From contig NZ_BOVQ01000004.1 of assembly GCF_018403765.1 (NCBI RefSeq), forward strand, positions 124,001 through 188,000: DNA of 64,000 nt, in the 5' to 3' direction. This document shows, piece after piece, positions 9,339 through 16,638 of the stretch. How positions within the stretch are numbered: the stretch's first letter is position 1; each line of letters opens with the position of its first letter. The notes beneath the pieces were generated by a model. It saw only the letters and a program-made list of their open reading frames with translations. It did not search any database and was not told the DNA's origin. The DNA comes from Lactococcus nasutitermitis (GTDB taxonomy: Bacteria; Bacillota; Bacilli; Lactobacillales; Streptococcaceae). The translations under genes and the position numbers were made by a program.

Positions 9339-9378
9339 AAAGCTCCTTTCTCACGACTTGATGTGAAAAAAGAGCTTT
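9339..9378 (-). terminator. Attenuator hairpin overlapping the lsa ribosome-binding site
   Basis: On the minus strand a 16-bp stem (9378-9363 with 9354-9339, G-U pairs included) with an 8-base loop ends in a T run and contains the AAAGGAG Shine-Dalgarno of the ABC-F gene. It can therefore stop transcription and also hide the start site. The loop and 3' arm (9352-9361) are complementary over 10 bases to an upstream segment (9430-9439), which would form an alternative antiterminator pairing. Confidence 0.8.
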
Positions 9379-9418
9379 AAAAATCCGTAAATTTGTTAGA
9401 ATTTAACAGTTAAAAAGT

Positions 9419-9496
9419 CTATTTCATTTTCAAGTCGTGCGGTAAAAAAATCTGCTGAAAATTATTTTTCAGAGGTTTAAATTTTCTACTTTGCAT
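9419..9496 (-). CDS. Candidate leader peptide (uORF) of the ABC-F gene, 25 aa
   Basis: The ATG at 9496 opens a 25-codon frame, MQSRKFKPLKNNFQQIFLPH followed by DLKMK and TAG. Its last third (codons for PHDLK) is the antiterminator segment that pairs with the downstream hairpin, so a ribosome stalled in this frame would change which structure forms. This is the layout of antibiotic-responsive ABC-F leaders. The Shine-Dalgarno is weak (AAAGGAAG lies about 29 bases upstream), so translation is not certain. Confidence 0.55.
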   Translation of the reverse strand: MQSRKFKPLKNNFQQIFLPHDLKMK

Positions 9497-9543
9497 GACT
9501 TAAAATTTCAATAGACTGTACTTCCTTTATTTTTATTGGTTTT

Positions 9544-9573
9544 ATTATAACATATTTTTGACAGTTTCGTCAA
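9544..9573 (-). promoter_or_regulatory. Promoter of the ABC-F leader
   Basis: TTGACG (9568-9573) and TATAAT (9544-9549) on the minus strand are 18 bp apart. The -35 box is part of a copy of the dispersed palindrome (9556-9575). The leader from here to the ABC-F start is about 200 nt. Confidence 0.65.
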
Positions 9574-9575
9574 AA
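9556..9575. repeat. Palindrome family copy 2 (intergenic, in lsa promoter)
   Basis: TTTTGACAGTTTCGTCAAAA, starting 6 bases after the flavodoxin stop codon on the minus strand and overlapping the -35 box of the ABC-F leader. Confidence 0.75.
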
Positions 9576-9580
9576 TTTTT

Positions 9581-10012
9581 TTAGGCTTCTGAGAGGACTT
9601 CGTCCGCAAATTTTTCAACTTCTGCTGTTTGAGCTTCCGTCAAATCTCCACCTGCTTGTGAAAAGAGTGAAAAGCCTTGCATATTCATATGTAAATCAAT
9701 CGCATGATTGCTGACTTTAATTCCTTTTGTTTGAGCTGCTGCTTGGATTTTTTTGATGGCAGAATCCAAATGTCCAGATGTTGAAAATGCAACTACTTCT
9801 TTAACTTTTGATTTGTCTAATGTGTTCAAAAATTCTTTCATATCTTTTGTGACATTGGCGAACCAAACACCGCCACCAACGAAAAGAACATCTACTTCTT
9901 CATTGAGTGGTTCTGAGACGCGTTTTGCTGTCACACCTGCTTTTTTGGCGATGACATCTGCTACTGCTCGTGTATTTCCTCCACGTGAGGCATATCTTAC
10001 TGCAAACTTCAT
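9581..10012 (-). CDS. Flavodoxin-family protein
   Basis: A 143-residue flavodoxin-like protein. The phosphate-binding loop is in the N-terminal MKFAVRYASRGGNTRAVADVI, where SRGGNTR replaces the classic TGNT. The middle motif is DVLFVGGGVWFANVTKDMKEFL, which would line the FMN ring. It is likely a small cytoplasmic FMN electron carrier or quinone-related protein. A strong Shine-Dalgarno (AAAAGGAAG) precedes the ATG. Its promoter carries a cre-like site, suggesting catabolite control. Confidence 0.82.
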   Translation of the reverse strand: MKFAVRYASRGGNTRAVADVIAKKAGVTAKRVSEPLNEEVDVLFVGGGVWFANVTKDMKEFLNTLDKSKVKEVVAFSTSGHLDSAIKKIQAAAQTKGIKVSNHAIDLHMNMQGFSLFSQAGGDLTEAQTAEVEKFADEVLSEA

Positions 10013-10045
10013 AATAAAACTTCCTTTTCTAATAATAAGTTCAAA

Positions 10046-10087
10046 TGATTTCGTTTTCAGTATATCATATTTGAAAGCGGATGTAAA
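10046..10087 (-). promoter_or_regulatory. Flavodoxin promoter with cre-like site
   Basis: TTTACA (10082-10087) and TATACT (10059-10064) are 17 bp apart on the minus strand. TGAAAACGAAATCA (10046-10059) fits the CcpA consensus TGWNANCGNWNNCA and overlaps the end of the -10 box, a position expected to repress. Confidence 0.6.
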
Positions 10088-10093
10088 AAGTTT

Positions 10094-11338
10094 TCACTTT
10101 CTTTTTGCTCTACGCTGTTTTCTATTTTCTAAACTTTGCTTGCCACGCTCGCGCACTTCGACAAAATCTGGCAGCTGATTGTACTTCATAGATAGAACCA
10201 GTCCAAGTCCGATAATATTTGCCATCAGAGCTGAACCGCCTTGTGAGATAAAAGGTAATGGAATACCAGTCAACGGAACAACACCGATTGCTGCGCCAAT
10301 ATTTTCAAAAACGTGGAAGAGAATCATCATGATAATTCCTGTTGAAATGTAAGTGTAGAATTGATTATTTGACTTCAAAGTTACGCGAATCATGCGATAA
10401 ATGAGAATAAAATAAAGAATGATTAAGAAAGTAGAGCCAATAAATCCGAAATCTTCGCCAATGACAGTAAAAATCATATCGGATTCACGCACGGGAACAT
10501 TGACATTTGCAACACCCAATCCATGGCCCCAAAGTCCACCAATCCCAATGGCAATCAATGAGTGCGACTGTTGCAAACTGATTGTTTGCATATATTCAAA
10601 AGGATGTAGCCAAGAGATAAAACGATTAATCTGATATTGACCAAAACCAAGACCTTCCAAAAGTCTTTGTGTGGTTGGATTGAGTACCATTGCAACAATT
10701 CCTGCTCCTATCGCGGCAACAATCGCAATTGCTGGTACTAAAATTTTCCAAGAAATCCCTGAAATAAGGATAATCCCAGCCAAAATAACTAAGAACACAA
10801 GAAAAGTTCCAAAGTCATGCTGTAAAGCGGCTAAAATAGCTACGGGCAACGTTGCTAAAAGTAAGCGTCCAATCAAGCGAAAATCGTCTTTGATGTAACG
10901 TTTTTTTAGTTGTGTTTGAAATTGTACGACCAGCCGCGAGAGAAAGAGAATATAGGAAATTTTCATGAATTCTGACGGTTGAAAAAGGTTATGTCCTCCA
11001 AGAGCTACCCAGTTTTTAGCTCCTGTCAAATATGCTGTTGAAGCACTATAAAAGAAGATTGGAAGCACCATGAGACAAAGTCCGAGGACGTAGAAAAAAG
11101 GGGTTAATTTCCAAAGAAGATGTGAATCTAAGTGCATGACAATAAGACCGACAAAAATACCGATGACAACCCACGCACCTTGCTGGGCAACCATTTGCGT
11201 AGCCTGACTTGGATGGTCGTGACTGACAGCAACATAAAGTGCGTAAAGTCCGATGAGAATTAGCATAAAGGCGGGTAAAAGTAGCGCATAGTCAATACGG
11301 CTATCAAAAGAAAATCCGTTCTTATTTTTTTTATTCAA
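10094..11338 (-). CDS. rodA: Peptidoglycan glycosyltransferase RodA (SEDS family)
   Basis: A 414-residue polytopic SEDS protein with about ten membrane segments. Family signatures are GAKNWVALGGHNLFQPSEFMK near residues 102-122, LQHDFGTFLVF, and the C-terminal GIPLPFISQGGSALM. SEDS proteins polymerise lipid II with a partner class B penicillin-binding protein; in ovococci RodA drives peripheral wall growth. It begins at a TTG codon preceded by TGGAGC at proper spacing, and I see no alternative ATG. The FtsW paralogue cannot be fully excluded, but the short C-terminal tail favours RodA. Confidence 0.85.
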   Translation of the reverse strand: MNKKNKNGFSFDSRIDYALLLPAFMLILIGLYALYVAVSHDHPSQATQMVAQQGAWVVIGIFVGLIVMHLDSHLLWKLTPFFYVLGLCLMVLPIFFYSASTAYLTGAKNWVALGGHNLFQPSEFMKISYILFLSRLVVQFQTQLKKRYIKDDFRLIGRLLLATLPVAILAALQHDFGTFLVFLVILAGIILISGISWKILVPAIAIVAAIGAGIVAMVLNPTTQRLLEGLGFGQYQINRFISWLHPFEYMQTISLQQSHSLIAIGIGGLWGHGLGVANVNVPVRESDMIFTVIGEDFGFIGSTFLIILYFILIYRMIRVTLKSNNQFYTYISTGIIMMILFHVFENIGAAIGVVPLTGIPLPFISQGGSALMANIIGLGLVLSMKYNQLPDFVEVRERGKQSLENRKQRRAKRK

Positions 11339-11480
11339 AACTTGCTCCAGTAGTTCTTATATTTTCTTAGAAAGTTATTATTTCTGATATATTTGTGTGT
11401 TTTTACACATTTTTTAAAAATCAATAGTTCTATTATACATTTTTTTAGTTAAAATTTGGGAAACTTTTTAAAATTTTTTT

Positions 11481-11505
11481 GAAAAAATACCACTTTTGTG
11501 GTATT
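11481..11505 (-). terminator. Terminator of the VTT-domain gene
   Basis: ATACCAC (11487-11493) and GTGGTAT (11498-11504) form a tight stem with a four-base loop. On the minus strand it is followed by six T residues. Confidence 0.85.
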
Positions 11506-11510
11506 GATTT

Positions 11511-12116
11511 CTAAAGAATATGTTCCAAAAATCCGCCACCAAATATTAGCAAATAGGAATAGAGGAAAATTGGGAGAGGCTTGCATAAGATGAGTGTCCA
11601 AAAGAGGAAACGCCAGCTCATTTTCGTTTGACTTGCGATGAGAACGAGTGCATCATCTGGCGCAATCGGTGAGAGAATGAGCAAAGCAAAGATGATGTTA
11701 AAACGTTTCTGTCCTTTGTCTAGCCAGCCCATATAACGTTTATAATTTTTTTCTTTAACAAAAGTTTGAACGAGCGATTGACCGTATTTTCTTCCAAAAT
11801 GAAAGAGGAGAAGGGAACCCAAAACGATACCGATATAGTTGTAGAAGAAACCTTCAACTGGTCCAAAAATCAAGACACCGGCTGCCATTGTCAAGCCGCC
11901 TGGAATGATTGGGACGATAACTTGAATGACTTGCATACAAAAGAAAATAAGTGGGCCCATAAATTTATGAGCGATAATCAGTTGCTGCAAAACTGCTTTG
12001 TTTTGGAAAGCACCAAGCCGCCAGAGATAAATTCCACCGATAATCGTCGCTAAAAGGCCAAGTATCGTGATAATATTAAAAATTCTCTTAATATATTTTA
12101 ATACATTATCGTTCAA
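11511..12116 (-). CDS. TVP38/TMEM64-type VTT-domain membrane protein
   Basis: A 201-residue membrane protein with about five hydrophobic segments. The VTT (DedA-like) core shows in PIIPGGLTMAAGVLIFGPVEG (about residues 70-90), followed by FHFGRKYGQ and LSPIAPDDALVLIASQTKMSW. Family members are lipid scramblases or flippase-like proteins; no specific role can be assigned. It starts with TTG behind GAGGAAAG. An intrinsic terminator directly follows. Confidence 0.8.
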   Translation of the reverse strand: MNDNVLKYIKRIFNIITILGLLATIIGGIYLWRLGAFQNKAVLQQLIIAHKFMGPLIFFCMQVIQVIVPIIPGGLTMAAGVLIFGPVEGFFYNYIGIVLGSLLLFHFGRKYGQSLVQTFVKEKNYKRYMGWLDKGQKRFNIIFALLILSPIAPDDALVLIASQTKMSWRFLFWTLILCKPLPIFLYSYLLIFGGGFLEHIL

Positions 12117-12130
12117 GAACTTTCCTCACT

Positions 12131-12631
12131 TTAGTTATTTTTTTGATGCTGAGCAAGATAAGTTTCGCCTTCAACAATCCAGTCTGGAAGCTCTTTTGCT
12201 AAGCTCGCAAAACCAATTTTGTCTCGTGTATCTGTAAAATGTTTTTTGCGATAATAATGGTGAATTTGTGGATTTTCTTCTAAACTACGAATGGAAAGGC
12301 TGACTTTGCCATTGTATTCGTCAAGGTCGATAATCTGTGCTTTCATTCGTTGACCAATCGTGACAAGTTCATGAATGCTTTTGATGAAGCCTGACTGGAT
12401 TTCTGAGATGTGAATGAGTCCTTTTTGTTCCTCATTTTCTTCTGACAGACTTGATTTTTCATTTTTAAGATTTTTGACAGAACTGTCAAAAACTTTTTCG
12501 CCCGTTTTAGACTTTTTGACAGAATTGTCAGCAGTTTCTGGGATGATAAGTTTGACAAAAGCCCCGTAATCCTGCATTCCAATGACTTCTACTTCAACAA
12601 TATCACCGATTTTCATTTGTTTCATATCCAT
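12131..12631 (-). CDS. cvfD: S1-domain RNA-binding protein (CvfD/YugI type) with an inserted loop
   Basis: A 166-residue protein with one S1 OB-fold at the N-terminus (IGDIVEVEVIGMQDYGAFVKL, then GLIHISEI and GQRMKAQIIDLDEYNGKVSLSIR). The C-terminal tail IGFASLAKELPDWI is typical of CvfD/YugI (GSP13) proteins, which bind RNA and affect stress gene expression. The S1 barrel is interrupted at about residues 31-66 by a charged low-complexity insert (it contains KVFDSSVKNLK). Its DNA holds two palindrome copies. The family is normally 120-130 residues, so the insert explains the extra length. The start next to the cyclophilin stop lacks a good ribosome-binding site. Confidence 0.8.
   Translation of the reverse strand: MDMKQMKIGDIVEVEVIGMQDYGAFVKLIIPETADNSVKKSKTGEKVFDSSVKNLKNEKSSLSEENEEQKGLIHISEIQSGFIKSIHELVTIGQRMKAQIIDLDEYNGKVSLSIRSLEENPQIHHYYRKKHFTDTRDKIGFASLAKELPDWIVEGETYLAQHQKNN
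12472..12491. repeat. Palindrome family copy 3 (inside S1 gene)
   Basis: TTTTGACAGAACTGTCAAAA, a perfect copy, translated as FDSSVK within the insert of the S1 domain. Confidence 0.85.
12514..12533. repeat. Palindrome family copy 4 (inside S1 gene)
   Basis: TTTTGACAGAATTGTCAGCA, 22 bases from copy 3, translated as DNSVKK. The right flank has diverged. Confidence 0.75.
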
Positions 12632-13222
12632 TTATTTTTCAATAATTTCAATATTTTCGATGATGACATCATCAACTGGCTTGTCTTGAACACCGACTTT
12701 CACATTGGCAATCTCGTCAAGCACAGCAAAACTTTCGTCATCAACAAGCTGTCCAAAAACGGTGTGACGTCCGTCAAGATGTGGCGTTCCGCCATTTGTA
12801 TAAACTTCCGCAACTTCTTCTGGCCAGCCACCATCAACGAGCGCATCCTTTGAGTAAGGCAAATTTTTATTTTGAACAATGAAAAATTGGCTGCCGTTCG
12901 TATTTGGGCCAGCATTTGCCATAGATAAAGCACCACGCAGGTTGAATGCATCCATAGAAAATTCATCTTCAAATTTATCGCCGTAAATTGAGCTGCCGCC
13001 CATTCCAGTACCTGTTGGGTCACCACCTTGAATCATGAAATCTTTGATAATTCTGTGGAAAATAACTCCGTCATAATAGCCTTGTTTGCTCAACTCAACA
13101 AAATTTTTCACTGTTTTTGGTGCAAGTTCATCGAGCAATTTGACTGTCATATTTCCGTGATTAGTCTTGATAACAGCCGTTGTACCTACTGCGTTTGTAA
13201 TATCTATTTGTGGATAAGTCAT
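12632..13222 (-). CDS. ppiB: Cyclophilin-type peptidylprolyl isomerase
   Basis: A 196-residue cytoplasmic cyclophilin without signal peptide, catalysing proline cis-trans isomerisation. Family motifs are [22 protein letters not shown] (catalytic R and Q), [17 protein letters not shown] and HTVFGQLV. I start at the ATG at 13222 behind AGAAGGAAA. An upstream in-frame extension to 13264 would translate through a palindrome copy and lacks a ribosome-binding site. The S1 gene starts directly at its stop, so the pair is probably cotranscribed. Confidence 0.92.
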   Translation of the reverse strand: MTYPQIDITNAVGTTAVIKTNHGNMTVKLLDELAPKTVKNFVELSKQGYYDGVIFHRIIKDFMIQGGDPTGTGMGGSSIYGDKFEDEFSMDAFNLRGALSMANAGPNTNGSQFFIVQNKNLPYSKDALVDGGWPEEVAEVYTNGGTPHLDGRHTVFGQLVDDESFAVLDEIANVKVGVQDKPVDDVIIENIEIIEK

Positions 13223-13246
13223 TTTTATATTTCCTTCTAAATTTAT

Positions 13247-13296
13247 TTTTGACAATTCTGTCAAAATGTAAAGTTGTACCCTGTCAAAAAATTTTT
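13247..13296. repeat. Palindrome family copy 5 plus half-copy (intergenic)
   Basis: TTTTGACAATTCTGTCAAAA at 13247-13266 lies upstream of the cyclophilin gene. A second right half, CCTGTCAAAAAATTTTT (13280-13296), abuts the stop codon of the Cof-type gene. Confidence 0.75.
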
Positions 13297-13297
13297 C

Positions 13298-14101
13298 TCA
13301 ATCAATCATCTGTAAAACTTGCAAAGCTTTTAAAATCCCGTCATTTTCAACTGTGTCCGTGACATAATCAGCTTTTTCAAGGATTTCTGGGTGCGAAATT
13401 TTCATAGCAACAGACAAGCCAGCAAGGTCAAACAGCTCGCGGTCATTGAGTTCATCACCAAAATTCATCATATTTTCCGCCGTCAATCCAAGAACATCAA
13501 GCACTTGCTTGCAACCTTCCGCTTTTGAGCCTGTCATCGGAACAATATCTGAACTATTTGGGTGCCAACGTACCATCCGAATTTTTTGCGCCAGATTTTC
13601 CGGTAAAGCAATCTTGTCATCATGGTCAGAAATCGTCAACATCTGAAAAACATCATGTGTCTGATAATAACTCTCATCGGCAAGCAACTCCGCATAAACA
13701 GGAGCAATCGCATCCTCAGCCACTTTATCCCATTTGGACACGCGCAACTGGTCACTTCCAACAAAGGCAAATTCGCTATGAACGCTCTTGAGCCAAGTCA
13801 TAATCTCCTCAACCAAATCAGTCGCAAAGGGATGTTTATAAATCACATCATGTGCCTGATTTTCAACATACGCACCATTGATTGTCACAAAATAATCAGG
13901 TTCAAGTGCAAGCACTTCTGGCACAACGCCGTAAAGATTGCGTCCTGTGGCAATTCCTGTCATAATTCCTTTTTCACGGAGTTTAGCGAAAACTTCATTG
14001 ATACTTTCCGGCATAAAAGCCGTATTTTTCACGCGCAGTGTATCATCAATATCAAAAAAGATAATCTTGATTTTTTCTGCCTTTTTTACTAAATTTTCCA
14101 T
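13298..14101 (-). CDS. Cof-type HAD-IIB family phosphatase
   Basis: A 267-residue HAD-IIB hydrolase. Motif I is IIFFDIDDTLR (nucleophile and acid/base both present), motif II GIATGRN, motif III SKAEGCKQV, and motif IV NFGDELNDRELF. The C2b cap lies between. Such enzymes dephosphorylate sugar phosphates or flavin/PLP intermediates; the substrate is unknown. The ATG at 14101 is six bases from an extended -10 box, so a leaderless transcript is likely. Confidence 0.88.
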   Translation of the reverse strand: MENLVKKAEKIKIIFFDIDDTLRVKNTAFMPESINEVFAKLREKGIMTGIATGRNLYGVVPEVLALEPDYFVTINGAYVENQAHDVIYKHPFATDLVEEIMTWLKSVHSEFAFVGSDQLRVSKWDKVAEDAIAPVYAELLADESYYQTHDVFQMLTISDHDDKIALPENLAQKIRMVRWHPNSSDIVPMTGSKAEGCKQVLDVLGLTAENMMNFGDELNDRELFDLAGLSVAMKISHPEILEKADYVTDTVENDGILKALQVLQMID

Positions 14102-14107
14102 TGCTAT

Positions 14108-14116
14108 ATTATATCA
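14108..14116 (-). promoter_or_regulatory. Extended -10 promoter giving a leaderless mRNA (Cof gene)
   Basis: TGATATAAT on the minus strand (TATAAT at 14108-14113), then ATAGCA and the ATG at 14101. No recognisable -35 and no Shine-Dalgarno. Confidence 0.6.
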
Positions 14117-14158
14117 TAAATTCCATATTTTCGGCGCAGATTTTCGTATTTTTCCTAC

Positions 14159-14788
14159 TTAAACCAAGCCGTGTTGAATCGCGTAAATCGTCGCCTGCGT
14201 GCGGTCGGATACTTCTAACTTTGTAAAAATATTGGAAACATGCGTTTTCACTGTTTTCAGACTAATATAAAGTTTATCAGCAATATCCTGATTACTCAAA
14301 CCTGTCGCAAGCACCTTTAAGACTTCCAGTTCACGTTTTGACAAATCATCATAAAGTTCATGCCTGCGATGTTTTTGCTGGGCAATCTTTTCCTTAACCG
14401 CCTCAGACAATACGTCCTCACCAGCAGCTACTTTACGCACAGCATTCGCAATTTCTGCCGCCTGTGACGTCTTTAAGATATAACCTTTCGCTCCCGCAGC
14501 AAGTGCTGGAAAAACCTTCTCATCATCAATAAAACTTGTTAAAATCAAGATTTTCTGCTCAGGGTCACGCGCCAAAATCTTCTGTGTCGAGCCAATGCCA
14601 TCTAGCCTATCCATCACTAAGTCCATCAAAATCACATCAGGCTTCAGCGCTTCTGCCTTCAAAAAACCAGATTCTCCATCTGAAGCTTCGCCAACCACCT
14701 CGATATCTGGCTGAATGCCCATAAAACTTGACAATCCAAGCCGAACCATCTGATGATCATCTACAATCAAAAGTTTAATTTTGTTCAA
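14159..14788 (-). CDS. cesR: NarL-type response regulator, CesR/LiaR/VraR class
   Basis: A 209-residue response regulator. The receiver domain has the acidic pair D10-D11, the phospho-acceptor D56 (in DVILMD) and the conserved K in YILKTS. The C-terminal LuxR helix-turn-helix has LSKRELEVLKVLATGLSNQDIADKLYIS and KTVKTHVSNI. With the two upstream genes it forms the three-component cell-envelope stress system (CesSR in lactococci, LiaFSR elsewhere), which responds to lipid II-targeting antibiotics and bacteriocins. It overlaps the kinase gene by 14 bases. Confidence 0.88.
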   Translation of the reverse strand: MNKIKLLIVDDHQMVRLGLSSFMGIQPDIEVVGEASDGESGFLKAEALKPDVILMDLVMDRLDGIGSTQKILARDPEQKILILTSFIDDEKVFPALAAGAKGYILKTSQAAEIANAVRKVAAGEDVLSEAVKEKIAQQKHRRHELYDDLSKRELEVLKVLATGLSNQDIADKLYISLKTVKTHVSNIFTKLEVSDRTQATIYAIQHGLV

Positions 14789-15746
14789 TTTTCGGTATCC
14801 TTACTTCGACAATCGTGCCTTGATTTGGCGCAGAAACAACTTTTGCATCTCCACCAAGTAACAGCGCGCGTTCTTTGATATTTGCCAGCCCATAACTCGC
14901 CGATTTTTCATCGCTTGTATCAAAACCGACACCGTCATCTGCTATTCTAAGTATAATATTACCATATTTTTCGTTTAAAGACACATCAATATTGTCCGCT
15001 TGCGAATGACGCAAAGTATTGCTTAGAATTTCTTGTGCTGTCCGAAAAAGATTATCCTCAATATTACTTGAAGCACTGATATCACTCAGTTTGATATTGA
15101 TATTTGCTGAGATTTTTGCACTCAATTCGTCTGTTAATGCTGTTAAACCTTGAACCAATGATTTCCCATCTAATTCCACAGGACGCAAGTGTAAAAGCAG
15201 GGCGCGCATTTCATTTTGCGCTTCATGCAGGACTTTCAAAACAAGCGTTGTTTGTGTCATGACTTGTTCTTCTGAAAGATTATTTGCCGTTGTGACCGAG
15301 GATAAAATCATCGTTGCCGCAAAAAGTTCCTGACTCACTGAATCGTGCAATTCCCGCGAAATTCTCTTGCGCTCTGTTTCAATGATTTCAGCCTTATCCA
15401 CCGATTTTTGCTTGGACAATTCTTGAAGTTCATTGGACATATTCATGATTTTTTCATGGACAATCTGCAATTCAGGATTTGCAGGTTGCTGATTTTGCTC
15501 CAAACGCTTCACATCTTCTGTAAATTCTTGTTTAATTTTCGCATTTTCTACATAATTGAAAATCGTGAAAACCAGCGCCAAAACACCCGCGACAGACAGA
15601 AAAATCCAGAGATAATAGAGATTATTGCTCACCTGATTCATCATGCCAGTCATCGGAGTCGTATTCGTTATCAAAAGTTGCAACACATCAACGACAACAA
15701 TAATCAGAAAAACTGCCGTAAATGTGGTTAAGATTGATTTTTTCAT
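14775..15746 (-). CDS. cesS: Sensor histidine kinase, CesS/LiaS class
   Basis: A 323-residue NarL-family sensor kinase. Two membrane helices (about residues 6-27 and 44-66) enclose a very short extracellular loop, as in intramembrane-sensing LiaS/VraS kinases. A coiled segment leads to the HisKA_3 domain ERKRISRELHDSVSQELFA, with phospho-accepting His at about residue 134. The HATPase domain has NTLRHSQA and IADDGVGFD. I prefer the ATG at 15746 (MKKSILTT) because CAGGAAAA is correctly spaced before it. Frames starting further upstream at 15770 lack one. Confidence 0.88.
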   Translation of the reverse strand: MKKSILTTFTAVFLIIVVVDVLQLLITNTTPMTGMMNQVSNNLYYLWIFLSVAGVLALVFTIFNYVENAKIKQEFTEDVKRLEQNQQPANPELQIVHEKIMNMSNELQELSKQKSVDKAEIIETERKRISRELHDSVSQELFAATMILSSVTTANNLSEEQVMTQTTLVLKVLHEAQNEMRALLLHLRPVELDGKSLVQGLTALTDELSAKISANINIKLSDISASSNIEDNLFRTAQEILSNTLRHSQADNIDVSLNEKYGNIILRIADDGVGFDTSDEKSASYGLANIKERALLLGGDAKVVSAPNQGTIVEVRIPKIEQN

Positions 15747-15815
15747 AAAATTTTCCTGCTCATTTCTCACAAAAATTTAGCCAGAAATTTTCCTGCCTAA
15801 ATTTTATGTCTGTAT

Positions 15816-16451
15816 TTAACCGCGTACAACTTCGATATTTCCTGTTTCTACCCGTATCATAATCCGAATACGTTTCGTCATACTTTCAGCATTTTCGCTG
15901 AAATAACGGATATTTCCTGCATTGATTTTTGCTGCTTCATCGAAAATTTTGACAATGCCAGTATTTGTCGTGACATCAAGCACAACTGCGACATCATCAG
16001 GCACAATAATTTTCGTATTTCCTGTTGCTTTCTTTATAGATAAGCTGTTGCCAGTTGCTTTAAAACTGATATCATCAAGGTCGATAATATCATTGCCATT
16101 ATTCTTGTTAATCCTCGTTTCAGGATTTTCCGTCTGATGTCCAAAGAAAACCGAACTTGGATTTCCTTGCATCTCACGTGGGTGATTTTTCCAAAAAACA
16201 ATCACTGTGATGATTGGGAAAATAATCGCCAGCCAGAACCAACCTGCTGTCACCAGAATAATCACCGTGATTGCCCACAAAACTGTACTTATCACGCGGA
16301 AAAATCCTGAACGCAGACGACTCGCCAAAAGACTGAAAACGATAGATAAAACGAGCATCACAAGGAAATGTGGACTGCGCGCCATGTGAAACAACAAACC
16401 AAAAATGATAAGTGCTTCTATAATAAGTATAACTCTTAATCGTCTATTCAT
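15816..16451 (-). CDS. liaF: LiaF-like membrane protein of the CesSR system
   Basis: A 211-residue protein with three to four N-terminal membrane segments (residues about 6-95) and a soluble C-terminal half. The C-terminal part contains the LiaF/DUF2154-type beta-rich repeat (SLSIKKATGNTKIIVPDDVAVVLDVTTNTGIVKIFDE). LiaF proteins hold the cognate kinase in check in the absence of stress. It is the first gene of the operon with cesS and cesR. The ATG follows TGATAAAAT by six bases; GGAG is too close to the ATG to serve well, so the message may be leaderless. Confidence 0.83.
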   Translation of the reverse strand: MNRRLRVILIIEALIIFGLLFHMARSPHFLVMLVLSIVFSLLASRLRSGFFRVISTVLWAITVIILVTAGWFWLAIIFPIITVIVFWKNHPREMQGNPSSVFFGHQTENPETRINKNNGNDIIDLDDISFKATGNSLSIKKATGNTKIIVPDDVAVVLDVTTNTGIVKIFDEAAKINAGNIRYFSENAESMTKRIRIMIRVETGNIEVVRG

Positions 16452-16457
16452 AACTCC

Positions 16458-16466
16458 ATTTTATCA
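16458..16466 (-). promoter_or_regulatory. Promoter of the liaF-cesS-cesR operon
   Basis: TGATAAAAT on the minus strand (TAAAAT at 16458-16463) is an extended -10 six bases from the liaF ATG. These operons are commonly autoregulated; I cannot identify the CesR box with confidence. Confidence 0.45.
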
Positions 16467-16480
16467 AATTTTGATAAGAA

Positions 16481-16508
16481 AATAATCAGCCTAAAGACTG
16501 ATTATTTT
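16481..16508 (-). terminator. Hairpin between the MIP18-type gene and liaF
   Basis: AATAATCAG and CTGATTATT form a 9-bp stem around CCTAAAGA. T residues follow on both strands, longer on the plus side. It is the only classical terminator between the two minus-strand genes. Confidence 0.6.
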
Positions 16509-16527
16509 TTTGACAAAGCTGTCAAAA
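16508..16527. repeat. Palindrome family copy 6 (intergenic)
   Basis: TTTTGACAAAGCTGTCAAAA, directly next to the terminator hairpin upstream of liaF. Confidence 0.8.
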
Positions 16528-16577
16528 CTCATTTTCACTTTTTTACCATAAAAATCTTTGTCAAACGGCTTTTTTTA

Positions 16578-16638
16578 TTTTTGACAGAACTGCCGTAGGG
16601 GCTAGAGAATTTATTCTCACCCTGTCAAAAAATTTTTT
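16578..16638. repeat. Palindrome family copy 7 (split arms, 3' of the MIP18-type gene)
   Basis: TTTTTGACAG (16578-16587) and CCTGTCAAAAAATTTTTT (16621-16638) are separated by a 33-base spacer that contains its own GAGAATTTATTCTC hairpin. The right arm reaches the stop codon of the neighbouring gene. Confidence 0.65.

Noticed and set aside
13223-13264. N-terminal extension of the cyclophilin (MTELSK...)
   Set aside because: It is the translation of an intergenic palindrome, and the Shine-Dalgarno supports the ATG at 13222.
15345-15731. Plus-strand ORF of 128 aa opposite cesS
   Set aside because: Antisense shadow of the kinase gene with biased composition.
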